64,000 nt of DNA from Rhea pennata (lineage: Eukaryota > Chordata > Aves > Rheiformes > Rheidae). Shown in pieces: positions 24,001-35,300 of this stretch (position 1 is the stretch's first letter; each line of letters opens with the position of its first letter). A program made the translations under genes and the position numbers. A model generated the notes under the pieces. It saw only the letters and a list, made by a program, of their open reading frames with translations, ran no database searches and was not told where the DNA came from. The stretch is taken from assembly GCF_028389875.1 (NCBI RefSeq), contig NC_084666.1:66658422-66722421 (forward strand), written 5' to 3'.

Positions 24001-27000
24001 TAATCAACTCAGCCCTTTTCATATGCGATCAGCTTAATGCCCAATAGAAATCCTTCCTTGTCTTTCTCATAGGGATAAAAGTTAGCTATGACCAGTATAG
24101 AGCACAGCAAGAAATTTTAACTGCCATTTGTTTCTACTGCTTGGAGTGATAACTGAGGTATGCCTAGCTAACAGATAACTGTTAGATAAAAGTAGCAAAG
24201 GTTGTGCTTATTTTTTGCCATCCTCAGAGTATCTTCCCAGGTTATTACAGATGTCTTGACTTACTGTTGTAAAAAGTCAAGCAGTTTAAAGTTCCTTTTT
24301 GGAAACAGGAAGGAGATTCTTGATAGTCAGCTGGGTTATCTCCCTATTCCCTCCTCAGAAACAGCAAGTTGGTGCAATATTACTTGTACTCCTGGGCAGG
24401 TGACTGTCCCTGCCGATGGCACCTCTGCTGCCTGAGCTACAGGAGCCAAGCAGAAATACAGCAGTTGAATTCATCCGTCTCATCCATTTCTGAAATGGAA
24501 CAGAGATTCACATTAGGGGCAAGTGGTCTGCATGTGCTCTCAGTAGGACTTCATTCCTAAATTATTACGGAGTAAACATTTACTTTGTTTTTTGCAGTGG
24601 TAAATACTGGTAGGCTTTGCCCCCTTTCCCTCCCCCCCCCATTTTTTTCTCTTTATAAAACTATCCTGCATCACAACCAGTTGAATTTTCTTACAGCTTT
24701 AAACTACATACTAGCCTCAAGATACATTCCCATTCTTAGTTTAGATGAGTTACTGCACTGCTTGATGAAGCAAGTAGGAAAGCATTCATTTATCTCTTTA
24801 GGCCAGATGCAATGGTTTTTATGTGCCTTTATTCCAAAAATGACTCTGCAAAACAGCCTTATCTGTTTCTGTACTCTGTATGCTGGACTGCAGCAACTTC
24901 CAGATCAGATGTGCGTTTTTTTTCCTGACATTGACAAACTCTAGAAATATTACCTGTCATCTAAAGGACAGAAGGGTTTCCTGCACTTCCCATCAGTAAA
25001 AATGAAGATTTTTTTTCAGTGTTTCTAATGGCTTACAAGTTTACAGAGCTCTAGAAAATCAACAAAAAGGGTGAGAGACTTAGATGAATGCAAGGAAGAG
25101 GAGTTAGAGGCAGCATGCAACTAAAAAATGGTATTTGTTAGACATCCTTTCAGTGTGTAACATTGAAACACTAAATCACAAACTCATGTGAAGTATGCTG
25201 GTGGAATACAAGGGTGCCATTTTGCAGAAAACCGATTTAAAAAATGGAAATGTAAGTGCCATCAATGTATCCAACCTTAAAGTTCTTTCTTCTGTCAGAA
25301 GGCTTTTACTAGTTCAGCATCTGCTTCTCACTTCCATTTTCTCTTCCCCTTCTCTCAACAGACTCTGTTCTGGTTTTTGCCTATTTCTCTTCCTTTAAGT
25401 CCACTACCCACTTTAACTGTCACAATTTTGTCCTTGAAATTTTGATTTTTTTTCTCTATTAGAAGCATAGATGAAGACAATTTCTTCTGACAGTTTACCC
25501 TGTCTTAGGCATTTCAGTTCCTGAGCACTTAGCTAAATTTAGGACTCGTGGTCTAATTCCTTTCTCTTACTAAAACTAAATGTGAAGAGTATTCTTCAGT
25601 CTTAATATTGTTACTGTATTGTCAAACTTGGAGCTGGAGAAACACAAAATCTGTGCTATTAGAGACAACAAAGAACACTGGCACTGCAGAGGGAAGAAAA
25701 TTTCAAAAACTTGTTTCTTTGTCCCCAGTTCTTTTCACCTCTGAAAGACAGAAAACAAAGCAGTATCACCAAAGCTATGTTAGGTTGGAGTCAAAGCTGT
25801 GTTACCAGACCAACCTATAATTACCTGGATGACAAGCTATTCCACATTCTCATCTCTTGTTCAAATATGTGAGCTACAAAATGGAATTCCCCAAACTTGC
25901 GCTACATGTGATCAGCTACAGGAGTTTGCACTGCAGTGCAAAAGCTGATGTTTTAGTTTAGTTAAAGCAGCAATCAACTCTATTGGAAAAAGGGCTGATT
26001 CCAGGAATAGCTGAATAGATCTATAAAGAAGACTCAGTAAGCTGGTTTTAAACAAAGGTGTCTCTTTTTGTCTGTCACTTTTAAAAAAGTTTCCTATTTA
26101 AATATTTCCACTAATTTTAGGGAAGAAGCTAATAATTCTAGCATCTCTTTAATTATATATGATATTCTGATTTTGATCTGTCTCTTTGTTAGACATTGGT
26201 TCTACCTATAGAAGCCTTTACAATGAAGTTGATGGTATTCTGATTGCTTGCTTTGAACTCTTGATTATCTGACCACCAAACTCTCAAATAATGTAGAGAG
26301 CTACAAATACATACAAGCCACTTTCTTCCTCAGCATTAAGGTCTGAAAGAAACAGCATAAGCTAGGAAGCTGCTAAAGAGGGGAAAGTGATAGGTTTGGC
26401 TTTTTTCTGGTGTGAATAAGAGGCCAAAAAGCATATCGTTATAAATACTGAGGCTTTGGAGGAAAATAACCCAATCTGAAAGTAATTGTAGACATTTCTA
26501 AATCTTTCAGTGGCTGTGATTGTCCTTGATCATTATTTGGATGATCAAATCCTTATTTTTTTTTTTTTCACTTTTAGTGATGGATGGAATATGTGTAGAG
26601 CAGGAATAAGAAAGATGGAGCTTTTCATGTTTTTTGTTTAGGTGTTTTGACAGAGCAACAGAAGAACATTCTTGATGTTTTCACTCTTCAAAACTTCTTT
26701 TTTTTTCTTCTCCATTATTCTTAACAACTTCAATATTCCCCATACAATTTCTGGAGCACTAAACTGGAACAAACTAGTGAATGCCAGGCACTTCCACCTA
26801 GCAAGGAGTCAAGTAGATTTTATACTGCAAAATCTTCTATGTTGTTGTCAACTTTCAGGTTCAAGTGACCAGCTGACCTGGCAAAATATAAGGATATTGT
26901 GGTACTCAATCTCCTTTCTCAGAAGTAAAGCGCAAGTGCTTCCCATTTAACACTTCTTCAAACCTCCTCAAACTTCTTTGATTTTTTTTGCACAATCAAG

Positions 27001-29159
27001 CAGGTTTAAAAATAAACCTTCTTCAATTCCCTCCAAGAGGCATGTGAATTTCAAAGTTGCTCCTCATTCAAATGAATTTTGTGTCTATGGGTCTTTATTG
27101 CGATGATGTACATGAAGTTTAAAAAAACAAAAACAAAACCCTCCACATCCTATGTAAGTCAGAGGTCCTACTCAGATTCAGGTCTCAGTTGTGGTAGATA
27201 CTATGCTGACATATGGGGAATTGATCAGTTACAGAACCCATGACTGGTAAGGGGGGGCGGGGGGAAAAGCCTTGTGGTAGCTGAGAACTTAAAGTTATGG
27301 TCTGTATCTGTTGAGAGTGACAGGCTCACTTTTCACAGTTGATGTACATTAAAAGATTCACTACATGCATAGTTAATATGATATGTGGAGAAAAATAGAG
27401 CCAACCTGTATGTTCGGAGCCTGAGAGTTGTCCTTCTTCTGAGAAAATTCAAGAAAAGTGGACCTAATACTAACTGAAAGAAGGGCTTGACTTAATGACT
27501 TGAAACGAGCCTTTGCTCACCATGCTTATTCACATTTCCTTCATTTAACTTGAGAGGATGCCCTGAAATAGAAGCCTGGTGTTCTGTTGTAGTGTGGAAA
27601 GTTCCAACTTTCCACTGAAGGAGAAGCATTTTAAAGCTGTTGCTTCTTCTACATCTTTGTAGCCTTCCCATTCAGAGTTTTGTCCTCCTCACTTGCACCA
27701 GGTCAGGCTGCAATGATGACAAATTCCTCACCAACCTGTGGAGCCCTCTGTGGGCACAGACCCCTGGCATAGACCAATTCAGGCCATAAGGCCTAAACAA
27801 ATGGCTGTCCTGCAATATGCAATTTGTCTGGCAACTTGCAACTTTGCTTCCCTCAACAGCTGCAACACAACCTGCTTCTGTGAGGCAAAGATGCTTTTTT
27901 AGGATGAGATTTAGTATGTCATCTATATGCATTATGTTAAATAGTTATTTAGTATGATTTGTTTCACTTCGTATTTGTTAGAAACTTCAATAGCAAGCTT
28001 TCCACGAATGGGTGCTCCCGAACAGGGGAAGGTATCAGCTGGTAGGAGATCAGCTGCAGGTCTGTCTCTTCTGCGCCAATCTCTTCACTAAGTAATTGCC
28101 AAAAATCGATGACCACCGAGTCCTCACCCATCATCTTCTATTGCATCTGTTTTCATCCTTGAGTCCTTCTGAGTCTGGAGACGACACCAGAGCCTTTTTG
28201 CTTTTTAAACCTTGCTGCTCTTTTTGTTTTTTGCGTGCGCGTGCTTTGTCCACTCCTTTACTCCGCCGTCCGGCATCCCTTCCTTCCTCTTGCTCGCTAC
28301 TGGTGCCGCTCGTCCTGCTGCCGCCCCTCCTTACCGCTGGCGACGCTCCCCGCGGCGAAGCAGGCCCTTCCCGCCGCCAAAAGCAAAACTAGCAGCTCGC
28401 CTTCAAACACGGCCAGAGGAGGAGGAAGCAGGAGGTCCGTTGCAACTGCTGCCCTTCCTTTTGCTTCTGGGGTTTTGGTTTTCGCCTGAGGACGATGCCC
28501 TCGCGAAAGGCGAGCAGCCCCGGGGCTCGGCCGCCCAGCTGGAGGCGGCGAGGCCGAGGCGCGAGGGCCCGGCCGAGCGCAGCGGCCCTGTGGCAGGGAC
28601 CGAGGTCCGCGCCGTGGTGCCGGCTGCTGCGCTAGTTTTTCTAGTGCTTATTTGCTTCTCAAACGAGGATCTCCTGCTCGCGTGTCGCCCCGCTACGCGC
28701 CCGCAAGCCCGTCCAGCCGAGGACGCGGGCTGGGCGCCTGGGGCAGCCCTGAGGGGGCTGCGCCTTTCAGATGCTCAGGTGTTTGTTTCCTTCCTTTCCT
28801 TACTAACAACCGCCAGCAAGAGCTAGAGCGGCTTCTTCCCCCTCTCGCTACCTGCTGTCCCCAGCCCCAGGGCACCACCCCGGGGAGGGCAGCTGCCATT
28901 TCGCGGGGGGCGGGGGGGCGGCTGCCGCGGGGGGCGCCATTTCGCGAGGGGGCGGGGGGGGCTGCCGCGGGGGGCGCCATTTCGCGAGGGGGCGCCTCGC
29001 GCCCCTCAGGTGCCGCCCCGGGGGGCGAGGGCCGCCATTTCGCGGGGGGAGCCCCGCGCCCCCGGGGTGGTGGCGGGGAGCCGCCGCTTACCCGAGCGCC
29101 TGGAGCTCCTCGGCGAGCTGCCGCTGCTCGGCGGGACGCGCCTCCTGGTGCTGGCTCAT
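8267..29159 (-). CDS. DAPP1: DAPP1 (Bam32), SH2- and PH-domain phosphoinositide adaptor, spliced, nine coding exons
   Basis: Exons on the minus strand in order: 29159-29092, 20087-19965, 16681-16548, 13568-13438, 11605-11558, 11315-11253, 9490-9405, 8870-8783 and 8317-8267. They sum to 792 nt (263 aa plus stop) with consistent phases and GT-AG junctions. An SH2 domain spans about residues 23-109 (WYHDNLTRHAAEALLLSNG; phosphotyrosine-binding Arg50 in GSYLLRKS). A linker keeps Tyr128 in PSIYESVRVHT, equivalent to the Src-family phosphorylation site. A PH domain spans about 153-247, with the basic KQGKIVKNWKTRWFTL strands that bind PI(3,4,5)P3 and PI(3,4)P2. In the family this adaptor is recruited to the plasma membrane after B-cell receptor and PI3K activation. 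The human protein is about 280 aa; both ends are shorter here. Confidence 0.96.
8783..8870 (-). CDS. DAPP1: DAPP1 coding exon 8 (PH domain, C-terminal helix)
   Basis: Acceptor TTACTTACAG, donor GTAAGT. Encodes (C)LVFPLRTYYLCAK, then TGIEADEWIKILRWKL, the last strand and the C-terminal helix with the invariant PH tryptophan (Trp239). Confidence 0.96.
8871..9404 (-). other. DAPP1: DAPP1 intron 7
   Basis: Ordinary intron. A 102-codon minus-strand frame (9174-8866) crosses the exon 8 acceptor but shows no protein similarity. No repeat is recognised. Confidence 0.85.
9405..9490 (-). CDS. DAPP1: DAPP1 coding exon 7 (PH domain)
   Basis: Acceptor ATTCTCAAG, donor GTAAGC. Encodes ATEPIRALDLTECSAVQF, then DYSQERVNCF and two bases of Cys218. 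The first residues, ATEP, differ from the mammalian SPEP but keep the frame. Confidence 0.95.
9491..11252 (-). other. DAPP1: DAPP1 intron 6
   Basis: Contains no recognised gene. A locally CpG-bearing segment near 10330-10450 has a good plus-strand donor (CTG|GTAAGT at 10449/10450) and a weak acceptor at 10349, and is listed under findings. The rest is AT-rich without a recognisable repeat. Confidence 0.8.
11253..11315 (-). CDS. DAPP1: DAPP1 coding exon 6 (PH domain)
   Basis: Acceptor TTTCAG, donor GTAAGT. Encodes NWKTRWFTLHRNELKYFKDQ plus Thr (21 codons). This is the most conserved PH strand pair of the family, with the basic residues that contact the inositol phosphates. Confidence 0.98.
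11558..11605 (-). CDS. DAPP1: DAPP1 coding exon 5 (start of PH domain)
   Basis: A 48-base exon, too short for a standard ORF search. Acceptor CTCACAG, donor GTAAGG. Encodes LGTKEGYLIKQGKIVK, the first PH strand and its basic loop. Mammals have TKQGG where this has IKQGK; the lysines expected to bind the phosphates remain. Confidence 0.96.
11606..13437 (-). other. DAPP1: DAPP1 intron 4, with AT-rich microsatellite
   Basis: Holds an (AT)n-rich zone at 11931-11973 and a clean (TA)13 run at 12024-12050. No other gene or named repeat is recognised. Confidence 0.85.
12024..12050. repeat. (TA)13 microsatellite
   Basis: Uninterrupted TA dinucleotides, with a second imperfect TA-rich block about 50 bases upstream. 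Likely length-polymorphic. Confidence 0.95.
13438..13568 (-). CDS. DAPP1: DAPP1 coding exon 4 (SH2 end and linker)
   Basis: Acceptor TTTTTCTTTCCAG, donor GTAAGT. Encodes (G)TLIVLKHPYPRKVEE, then PSIYESVRVHTAMQTGRT and ENDLVPNAPS. It carries Tyr128, the counterpart of the Src-family phosphorylation site of human DAPP1 (Tyr139). Ends on a codon boundary. Confidence 0.97.
13569..16547 (-). other. DAPP1: DAPP1 intron 3
   Basis: AT-rich intron. One segment at 15140-15200 looks like a MIR-type SINE fragment and is listed separately. Short (AAT)n near 14889-14904. No gene is recognised. Confidence 0.8.
15140..15200 (+). repeat. MIR-like SINE fragment
   Basis: GCTATGTGACCC, then GGGCCAGTCATTTAGCCTCA resembles the MIR core (TGTGTGACCTTGGGCAAGT, then CACTTAACCTC). 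Strongly decayed and short. Assigned from memory of the consensus. Confidence 0.4.
16548..16681 (-). CDS. DAPP1: DAPP1 coding exon 3 (SH2 domain)
   Basis: Acceptor CTATTGTAG, donor GTAAGG. Encodes (R)GKDSVKHFHVEHTGTTFKF, then GFNEFSDLKELVMHFANQ and PLIGSET(G). It includes the SH2 beta-D motif VKHFHV. Phase agrees on both sides. Confidence 0.97.
16682..19964 (-). other. DAPP1: DAPP1 intron 2
   Basis: AT-rich, about 3.3 kb, with only short chance open frames. No repeat family is recognised with confidence. Confidence 0.8.
19965..20087 (-). CDS. DAPP1: DAPP1 coding exon 2 (SH2 domain)
   Basis: Acceptor GTCTTCCCAG, donor GTAGGC. Encodes WYHDNLTRHAAEALLLSNG, then QDGSYLLRKSNEKEG and LYSLSVR. This is the SH2 N-terminal half with the FLVR-type arginine (Arg50) that binds phosphotyrosine. 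Confidence 0.98.
20297..20312. repeat. G16 homopolymer
   Basis: Sixteen consecutive G on the plus strand in DAPP1 intron 1. The length may be unstable or a sequencing artefact. Confidence 0.9.
28895..29044 (-). repeat. tandem array with four YY1/E2F-like motifs in DAPP1 intron 1
   Basis: The 11-mer GCCATTTCGCG occurs at 28895-28905, 28936-28946, 28976-28986 and 29034-29044. The first three lie in near-identical 40-41 bp units; the fourth is 58 bp on. On the DAPP1 sense strand each reads CGCGAAATGGC, and the copy nearest the exon reads AAATGGCGGC, a good YY1 core. TTTCGCG also resembles an E2F half-site. The array starts 48 bases inside intron 1. Motif identity is by eye and occupancy is inferred. 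Confidence 0.75.
29092..29159 (-). CDS. DAPP1: DAPP1 coding exon 1
   Basis: Encodes MSQHQEARPAEQRQLAEELQ, then AL and two bases of Gly23; donor GTAAGC. The start was chosen because the following LG|WYH joins the SH2 domain exactly as in mammals and the ATG has A at -3. Compared with the human protein (MGRAELLEGKMSTQ at its start, from memory) the N-terminus is shorter. No upstream in-frame ATG was seen in the bases I checked. Confidence 0.9.
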
Positions 29160-29749
29160 CTTCCAGCCGCGGCTCTGCGCCGCCGGCTGCCCGCGGCCGC
29201 CTCTGCGGGCCGGTGAGGAAGTGCGCGGGCGGCGGCGCGGAGGCGCCGCCGCGGCCAGGCGCCCCGTCGCAGGCGGGTCTCGCCGCCGCCCGCCCCGACG
29301 GCGAGGGAGCCGCCCCGGCCCCGGGCTGGGGCGGGGGAAGCTGCGGCGGCCCCGGGGCTTCGCGCTTCTCCTCAGGCCTTTGCGGCCGCGCAGCCCTGAG
29401 GTGAGACATCGGAGGCTTTTTTAAATCTATTTTATTTGTTCTGCGGATGTAGCGAGCAGAGCTCCTGAGCGCGAGCCGGTGCGCTCTATATTCTTCACAG
29501 AGATGTGGGAATCGCAAGTTGCCATCAGGCTCGACGTCCCCACAAGCCTGACTGCAGCCAGGAGGGAGGAGGAGGCTCCCCACAGCCCCGGGAAGGAGCG
29601 CGTGGCCTGGTCCTCCAACACCCTGCACCCAACCTTGCCCCCACAGCACTGGGAGGAGGAGGAGGAGGACAGGGCCGTGAGGGACGCACCGCGGCCTGTC
29701 CCCTTCCTGCGGGCTGTCAGCTCAGGGCTAGCCTCCGAGCTACATGTGC

Positions 29750-32297
29750 AAGCAAAAACACTTTGACATTTGCATTGGCTTTCCAGTACTGGAAACAAGT
29801 TTTTCCCAGGATATTTTATGTTTAGAAGCAGACCAGGACAGATACTTATTCTTCTCACAAGCAGCCACGTGAAATAGCACTGACAATCCATATGCATCCG
29901 TCAAAAAGATGTCATTCCATTAAGACAGGTGGAAGAGACTGGGCTATGATTTTTGTGCATCTCTGTTGGCATAGGAAGGACAGCAGCATGGCTGTTCTGT
30001 AAGCGTGTGCAAATGCTACACAATTATTGCTAATTCCGTGAGAATGAGGAAGTGCGTATTTACGCAGATACACTTTTAAAATGCTAATGTAAACGGAAAT
30101 AGGAATTTATAAAGTATGTGTCAAGCTGTGACATACACATCTAGGAGTGTGTTTCAGATTACTTTAAACTGTATCACAAGAATACATACTTTGAAGTATT
30201 CCACATGTGTTCATTTTTCGCTTGTAATGAATTCCCCTTTAACTCTTGAACATCTATCTAAAAGTACACAATGAGGAAATCTATAGAGTTTTTTGTTAGC
30301 CTTAAAATAAGGTTAAATTGCCATATATGTAAGAGTAGATAATTACTGTATCCATCCAAATTTGAGAGTAGGATTTGGACTTTTTTGTGACTTGCAAATC
30401 TTCCTGAGTGCAGCCTTCTAGAATGTCAGTACTGTCATTGCAGATTTTGCAACTTCAGCATCCTGGTGATGGTTTACCTCAGAAATGCAGCTGCAGTCTG
30501 AATGAGAAGTCCATAGAGATATATGGAGCCTGCGTTATCATTTAATACAGCCCAGTAACGCTGATCCAGCTAACTGGTTCTACAAAATCAAGACAGGTAA
30601 TTCAACTCCTGCACATTTCTACAGGTGGTAGCAACAGCTGTCAAACTTTTCATATCAGACTTTTGTTCATATGATACCTTTGCTTTCTGCTGTTACTTGA
30701 AGAACTGTTCCAGTGGCAAATTACAAGCTCAAATTTTCCTAATGCAGAACGGAGCTAGCAGAGAAATAGCATAAGTAATAGCCAAAATACGTATATTCTT
30801 GCTCATTATAAATGTGTTCTTAGGTTACTACACGGAGGAACAGCTCCTTCTTTCTGAAGCTGCCATCTCTGTTTCTTTCCTAAATATATGTGCTCTATCA
30901 GCTTTCTGAAGGCTGGCATTAACTCTTTTACACTCAAAATTGCAAGTTTGATGACTGATTTTTTTTTGTTTGTCCTCCCTCTGCATGTGGATTTTAAAGA
31001 GTTTGTACTAATTGTCTCTTGGAAACAATAATAGGAAATCAGTGTGAAAGAATTTTAAAAAGATAATATGAATCAGGATGTGAAGTTCTGCTAGATGCAG
31101 ACTGAACTCTGTGGATGAGAAATCTTTTAGCATCAGCTGGTGCCTGCATTTCCAGATGCATAAATGACTCCCTGCAGACTAGAGGTTGTTTGTATTCCAG
31201 AATATTTCATGTGCAGTAACTATTATAGCTTTGGTAAATTCTTGTTTTATTAAGCTTCTTTAATGATAAGATAGGGCTTCAGTGAATTAAAGAAGAAAAA
31301 AAGTGGACTTGTATTTTCATGTCACGTACACTATTTGAAGTTTACTTCAAATACTAAATATCCAGTATTGAAAATAGTTATTTTCAGAAGACCTTAATAA
31401 ATATCTATTTCGGACTCTTTATGTATTTCTCATATGCAGTCATATGAGCATGACACTCAGTATGGAACAAAGGTTTATTTGAAACGGGCTCATCAGGTGC
31501 TGCTCCTGATGGTCTAGGTTAATCAATTTTGGAAGAGCTTTTCTAGTATCTTGGACTGATAAAGCTTCACAAACTTTCCGTATGTCAGATTAGACTCTCC
31601 TTCTGCTTGAGCCTCTAATTCTATGGCTGCAAGATGCTCTCTCTTCTCTTGACTGTTCATCTCAATAGCAAAATTCACAGTTGCAAGTACAGATTTCACA
31701 AATGATCTGGTTTTGTTCTGTTATTGTACATTGGGGGAGGTTTTTCCTTGTTAGCTGCTCCTCTGTTTGCCCCTTCCTCTGTCACCTACAGAATGTTTAT
31801 GATCCGATGCTGTCTTTGGTAGCCGGGTACTGAAATCCATGACCATAGGTTAAGTAACAATAGATACTTTTAAACTCTCCATGGTCTCTTTGTATATGGT
31901 GGGTAGATTTATTTATTTTTGTTCTTCTGTTCTGAAAACTGCTTTGTTTGTAGCAAAGTTTTTGTTTAATCTATTTCACATTATTTTGTTTGCCTGTCTT
32001 ACTGAAAAATAGAAAAGTGGTTATCAATGTCTCTTGGTTGTGGCAAGAAAAAGCTGAGGAAGAGATTGAGTAAATTCTGAACAATGAATAGCCACAGCTA
32101 AGTTTTAGGGAATTCTAGTTACATCACAAATTGGTTTAAAAGTTGAGCATTGCAGGCTTGAAGATAGTTTCTAGTCCCTCTGTAAGCCATCATTTTCGTG
32201 CACTGATACGTTGTGGTGGGAGAGGGTTCCCATCTCAGAGCAGATGCTTCCTCTTACTCTGCACCTGAGAGTGCAAAGCTTCCTCTTCGTTCATAGG
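29750..32297. other. upstream intergenic DNA, no gene seen
   Basis: AT-rich sequence directly upstream of the DAPP1 island. No recognisable exon and no preserved transposon. Confidence 0.6.
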
Positions 32298-32335
32298 AAA
32301 AAAAAAAAAAAAAAAGAAAGAAAGAAAAAGCCCCG
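32298..32335 (+). repeat. A18 tract with (GAAA)n tail
   Basis: Eighteen A followed by GAAA repeats. It could be the relic of a retroposon tail, but nothing recognisable precedes it. Confidence 0.7.
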
Positions 32336-35300
32336 TTGTGCAACAGAGATCAGCCTTCCCTTAAATCAAGTCCACCTAATTTTTTTATAACAAACTTTCA
32401 GCCACAGAACAGATTGCTAAGTTGCATTTCCCAAAAGTCAACAGGCTGTAGTGTCAGTTCCCTTTCCCAAATACAAGAACGTGTGGCAGGATTGATTTTG
32501 TATCGGTTTCGAGCACAATGCAGATGAGACCTGTAGGCAGCAGCAGTGTTCCAACGCCCGCTGCTCAGCCCAGAGCACTGCTGAGCACAAAGCGCCTCCA
32601 AAAGAAACGAGAGAATAAGTAAGGTACCTTTTTGCAAATCAATTTGTAGTTTGGTTTTCTTCTCATCTTCTCACACCTTTCAGTAGCTGTGAACCAAAGA
32701 GTGTAATTTAATTCAAAATTACAGTCTTGCTTAAATGACTACCTCATCCCAGGAAAAAGAAAACTTATTAACTCTAGGTCATAATTAAACAAAAGGAAAA
32801 CTATGGCCAGCAAAATGGGGAGGGGGAGAGTCGATAATGATTGGTATGTAAGTATACCTTGTCATTCAAGGCTGTTACAGGACACTATAACTACAGGCAG
32901 AATTTAAACCCCAATAAATGCTTTTACAGAGCAGCTCGCAGGTCTCACAGACTAGCAAGTGCTTTCTGTTAGGACAAGGCACTTTGGGAAGATGTGCCTG
33001 TGTTCAGGCAGAAATTGTGGATTTGCTAAATCAGATCATACTGCCTGTGTCCTGCAGTCAGATCGTAAGTTTTTACAAAGTAATTACTTAGAGCTATTTG
33101 AAATAATTTTAATTTATTCAGAATTTAGGCCAGTAAATCACTATCATTGATAGGAAGAGGTGTAATTCTAGATATTTCAAGATACATGAATGTAATACAG
33201 GAAAATTTAGCTTAAATAGCTGAGCATCAAATAAAGTTGGTGAAGAGACATACTTACTGCGGAAGTGCAATTAAATGCTATTAAACCCCAATGCTATTAA
33301 AACTTTTGATAAGAATTTGACAGAAAATATTTGAAATCTTTATTTCATTTTACCCTTTCACCTCAGTTTCAAATAAGTTGAATAGACAACTGCAAACTGC
33401 CGCCCTGCAAAAAAAGAAAAAACCCTAAAGGGATTGGTTTCATCGAAGTGAAACCAAAATAAATAGAAATATCACAAAACCATTGTTAATGTTATTAGGA
33501 TGAGGGACATGTCTGGAGCTGCAGGGTAGGGCTTGCATCTCAGTCCAGGTCTGTGCCACAGTGACCCCATCTGGAGAGTTTCTGCTTAAAGTCCCCAAAA
33601 CCTGATGAGCAAGAGAGCTTTGGTCTCCCTTCGTTTCATTTCCTTCCTGGGTGAAGGCTCTCATCGCCGCACTGCTCCGCGGACGGAGGGCGTGAGGCGA
33701 CTGCAGAGGTGCTGTGAATGAGAGCGCTCAGCAGCTGCTCTTGCTGCGCTCAGCAGTCAACAGGAGAGGTCACTCTCTGCTGCAGCAAACTGGTTACCGG
33801 TAGAGTGCAAGTTTCCTATAGGACACAGAGCTGCAAAAGCAAGTATTCTTTTTAAGGTAATTGCATCTGACAGTTTTCTGTTATACTCAGGTGTAGTCCC
33901 AGGGGATACCATGAAATCCATTAAGAAGACTACAGAAATATTTTCACTTTATTCACACATGGGGCTCACCCATGGTATGAGCACTAACTTAATCTTCTGC
34001 AATTAACTTGATTCTTCCCTTCTGAACATATCACAGATTGCCTGGAGTGTTTATGAAAAGCAAATTATACTGTTTTATTTTGTCGTTGTTGTTGGAAAAC
34101 CCTTGATGCAGTAGATATCAACATAGTGATAATATTTCTTCATCAATTTTGAGATGCCCAAGGATGTGTTTGTTTAATGCAGTCCCAATTTCAGTGGTCA
34201 ACACAGAAAAGATTCTGACTAACCCTATGTTGCTTGTAATATCTTTAGATGGGGAATGCAGAATAGAGGTGAGAAAAGGGATGAGAAATTACCAAGGTTC
34301 TTAGTGAAAATGGGATTGGAGAGAAGTGTGGCAAAAGAAAAGGTTATGTCTCCCTCATTTCCTCTCAAAGTTTGCGTTGGCCAGTGCCTCTGTACCCCAA
34401 GATTGGCATAGTCATGTCACTGTAAGGCTTATTCCCTAGGCTCCAGACTTAAGCTAGGATTATATTCCCACTTATGTGCAGCAAGTTACGTAATAGCCAT
34501 GTCCTCCCAGATCTTTATATTCTTTGCTCCAAAATAGGAGGGCCACAGCCGTGTTGTGCAAAAATTGTTAACTATGGGATCTAAGAGACACTTATTAAAT
34601 AATTCATCCTTCTAAGTCTCTTAACTACCCTTAGAAAAAAACTTTTCGTTCTCCAAACTCACAAAAAGATGTGACTTTTGAAACCAACTATAGTTAGCGT
34701 TCCTAACCATGTAAGACTTTCTCCTCTTGTTTGTTCAGTCTAGAAAGTCCAATATTCCTTTTGAAGAAAGAAAAGCAAGATTTGGGGGGGTATGTGAACT
34801 TTAACAGGGACATGGAAGTCAGATCAGGAAGTTGCCCTTGATGCTTGCTAATTTTTTCTAATCATTGCTTACTGTGTACATTACCAAGAGCTGGATCATG
34901 TATATTTTGAGATGGTAGTGGGAGATTAAATGACTATGGAACAGCTGTGTTGTGGCACGTGGTTCAGTTTCCACAAATTTAATAATGTAGATAATGACAT
35001 GAAGATTACATGTTCCCAGCTTCAGTTTTACAAGGAAAACTTTCTAGGAACTTTCTCAATACACTATTTAATACACACTTGTATTTGAAGCATTTAGCAC
35101 ATTTTTCAGGTCTTCTCAGAGATGGCCAAAGTCTCTTTTTAAAAAGTTTCCATATTAGAGAAATGTTCTCTCTAAATAGATGATATGCACTACAAATGCT
35201 TTTTCTAGCCAACCAAGCCACAAAATAATCTCAAGAAATAAACCTAAATATCTAGGAATTATGTCTAAATGAGGAAATCATCCTGTGAGTTTCGGTGGCT

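Larger units (their letters stand above)
20088..29091 (-). other. DAPP1: DAPP1 intron 1
   Basis: About 9 kb. It contains a G16 homopolymer (20297-20312; C16 in the transcript, about 210 bases before exon 2), C-rich runs near 24631, and the CpG-island part 28250-29091 with the tandem YY1-like array. No coding exon or well-preserved transposon is recognised in the AT-rich body. Confidence 0.8.
28250..29720 (-). promoter_or_regulatory. DAPP1: CpG island promoter of DAPP1
   Basis: A GC-rich, CpG-dense block covers coding exon 1 and the start of intron 1. An ETS/PU.1-type GAGGAAGTG lies at 29215-29223, about 60 bases upstream of the ATG, which fits a gene expressed in B cells and myeloid cells. 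No strong TATA box is seen. Long open frames through the island (up to 318 codons on the minus strand) are composition artefacts rich in Pro, Ala, Gly and Arg. Confidence 0.8.

Noticed and set aside
28693-29649. 318-codon open frame on the minus strand, and a 250-codon frame on the plus strand (28652-29404)
   Set aside because: Both run through the DAPP1 CpG island and are low-complexity Pro/Ala/Gly/Arg. GC-rich DNA has few stop codons. They overlap the tandem array and the true DAPP1 exon 1 in other frames.
32298-32335. Poly(A) tract as evidence of a processed pseudogene
   Set aside because: The upstream sequence shows no recognisable coding remnant or target-site duplication.
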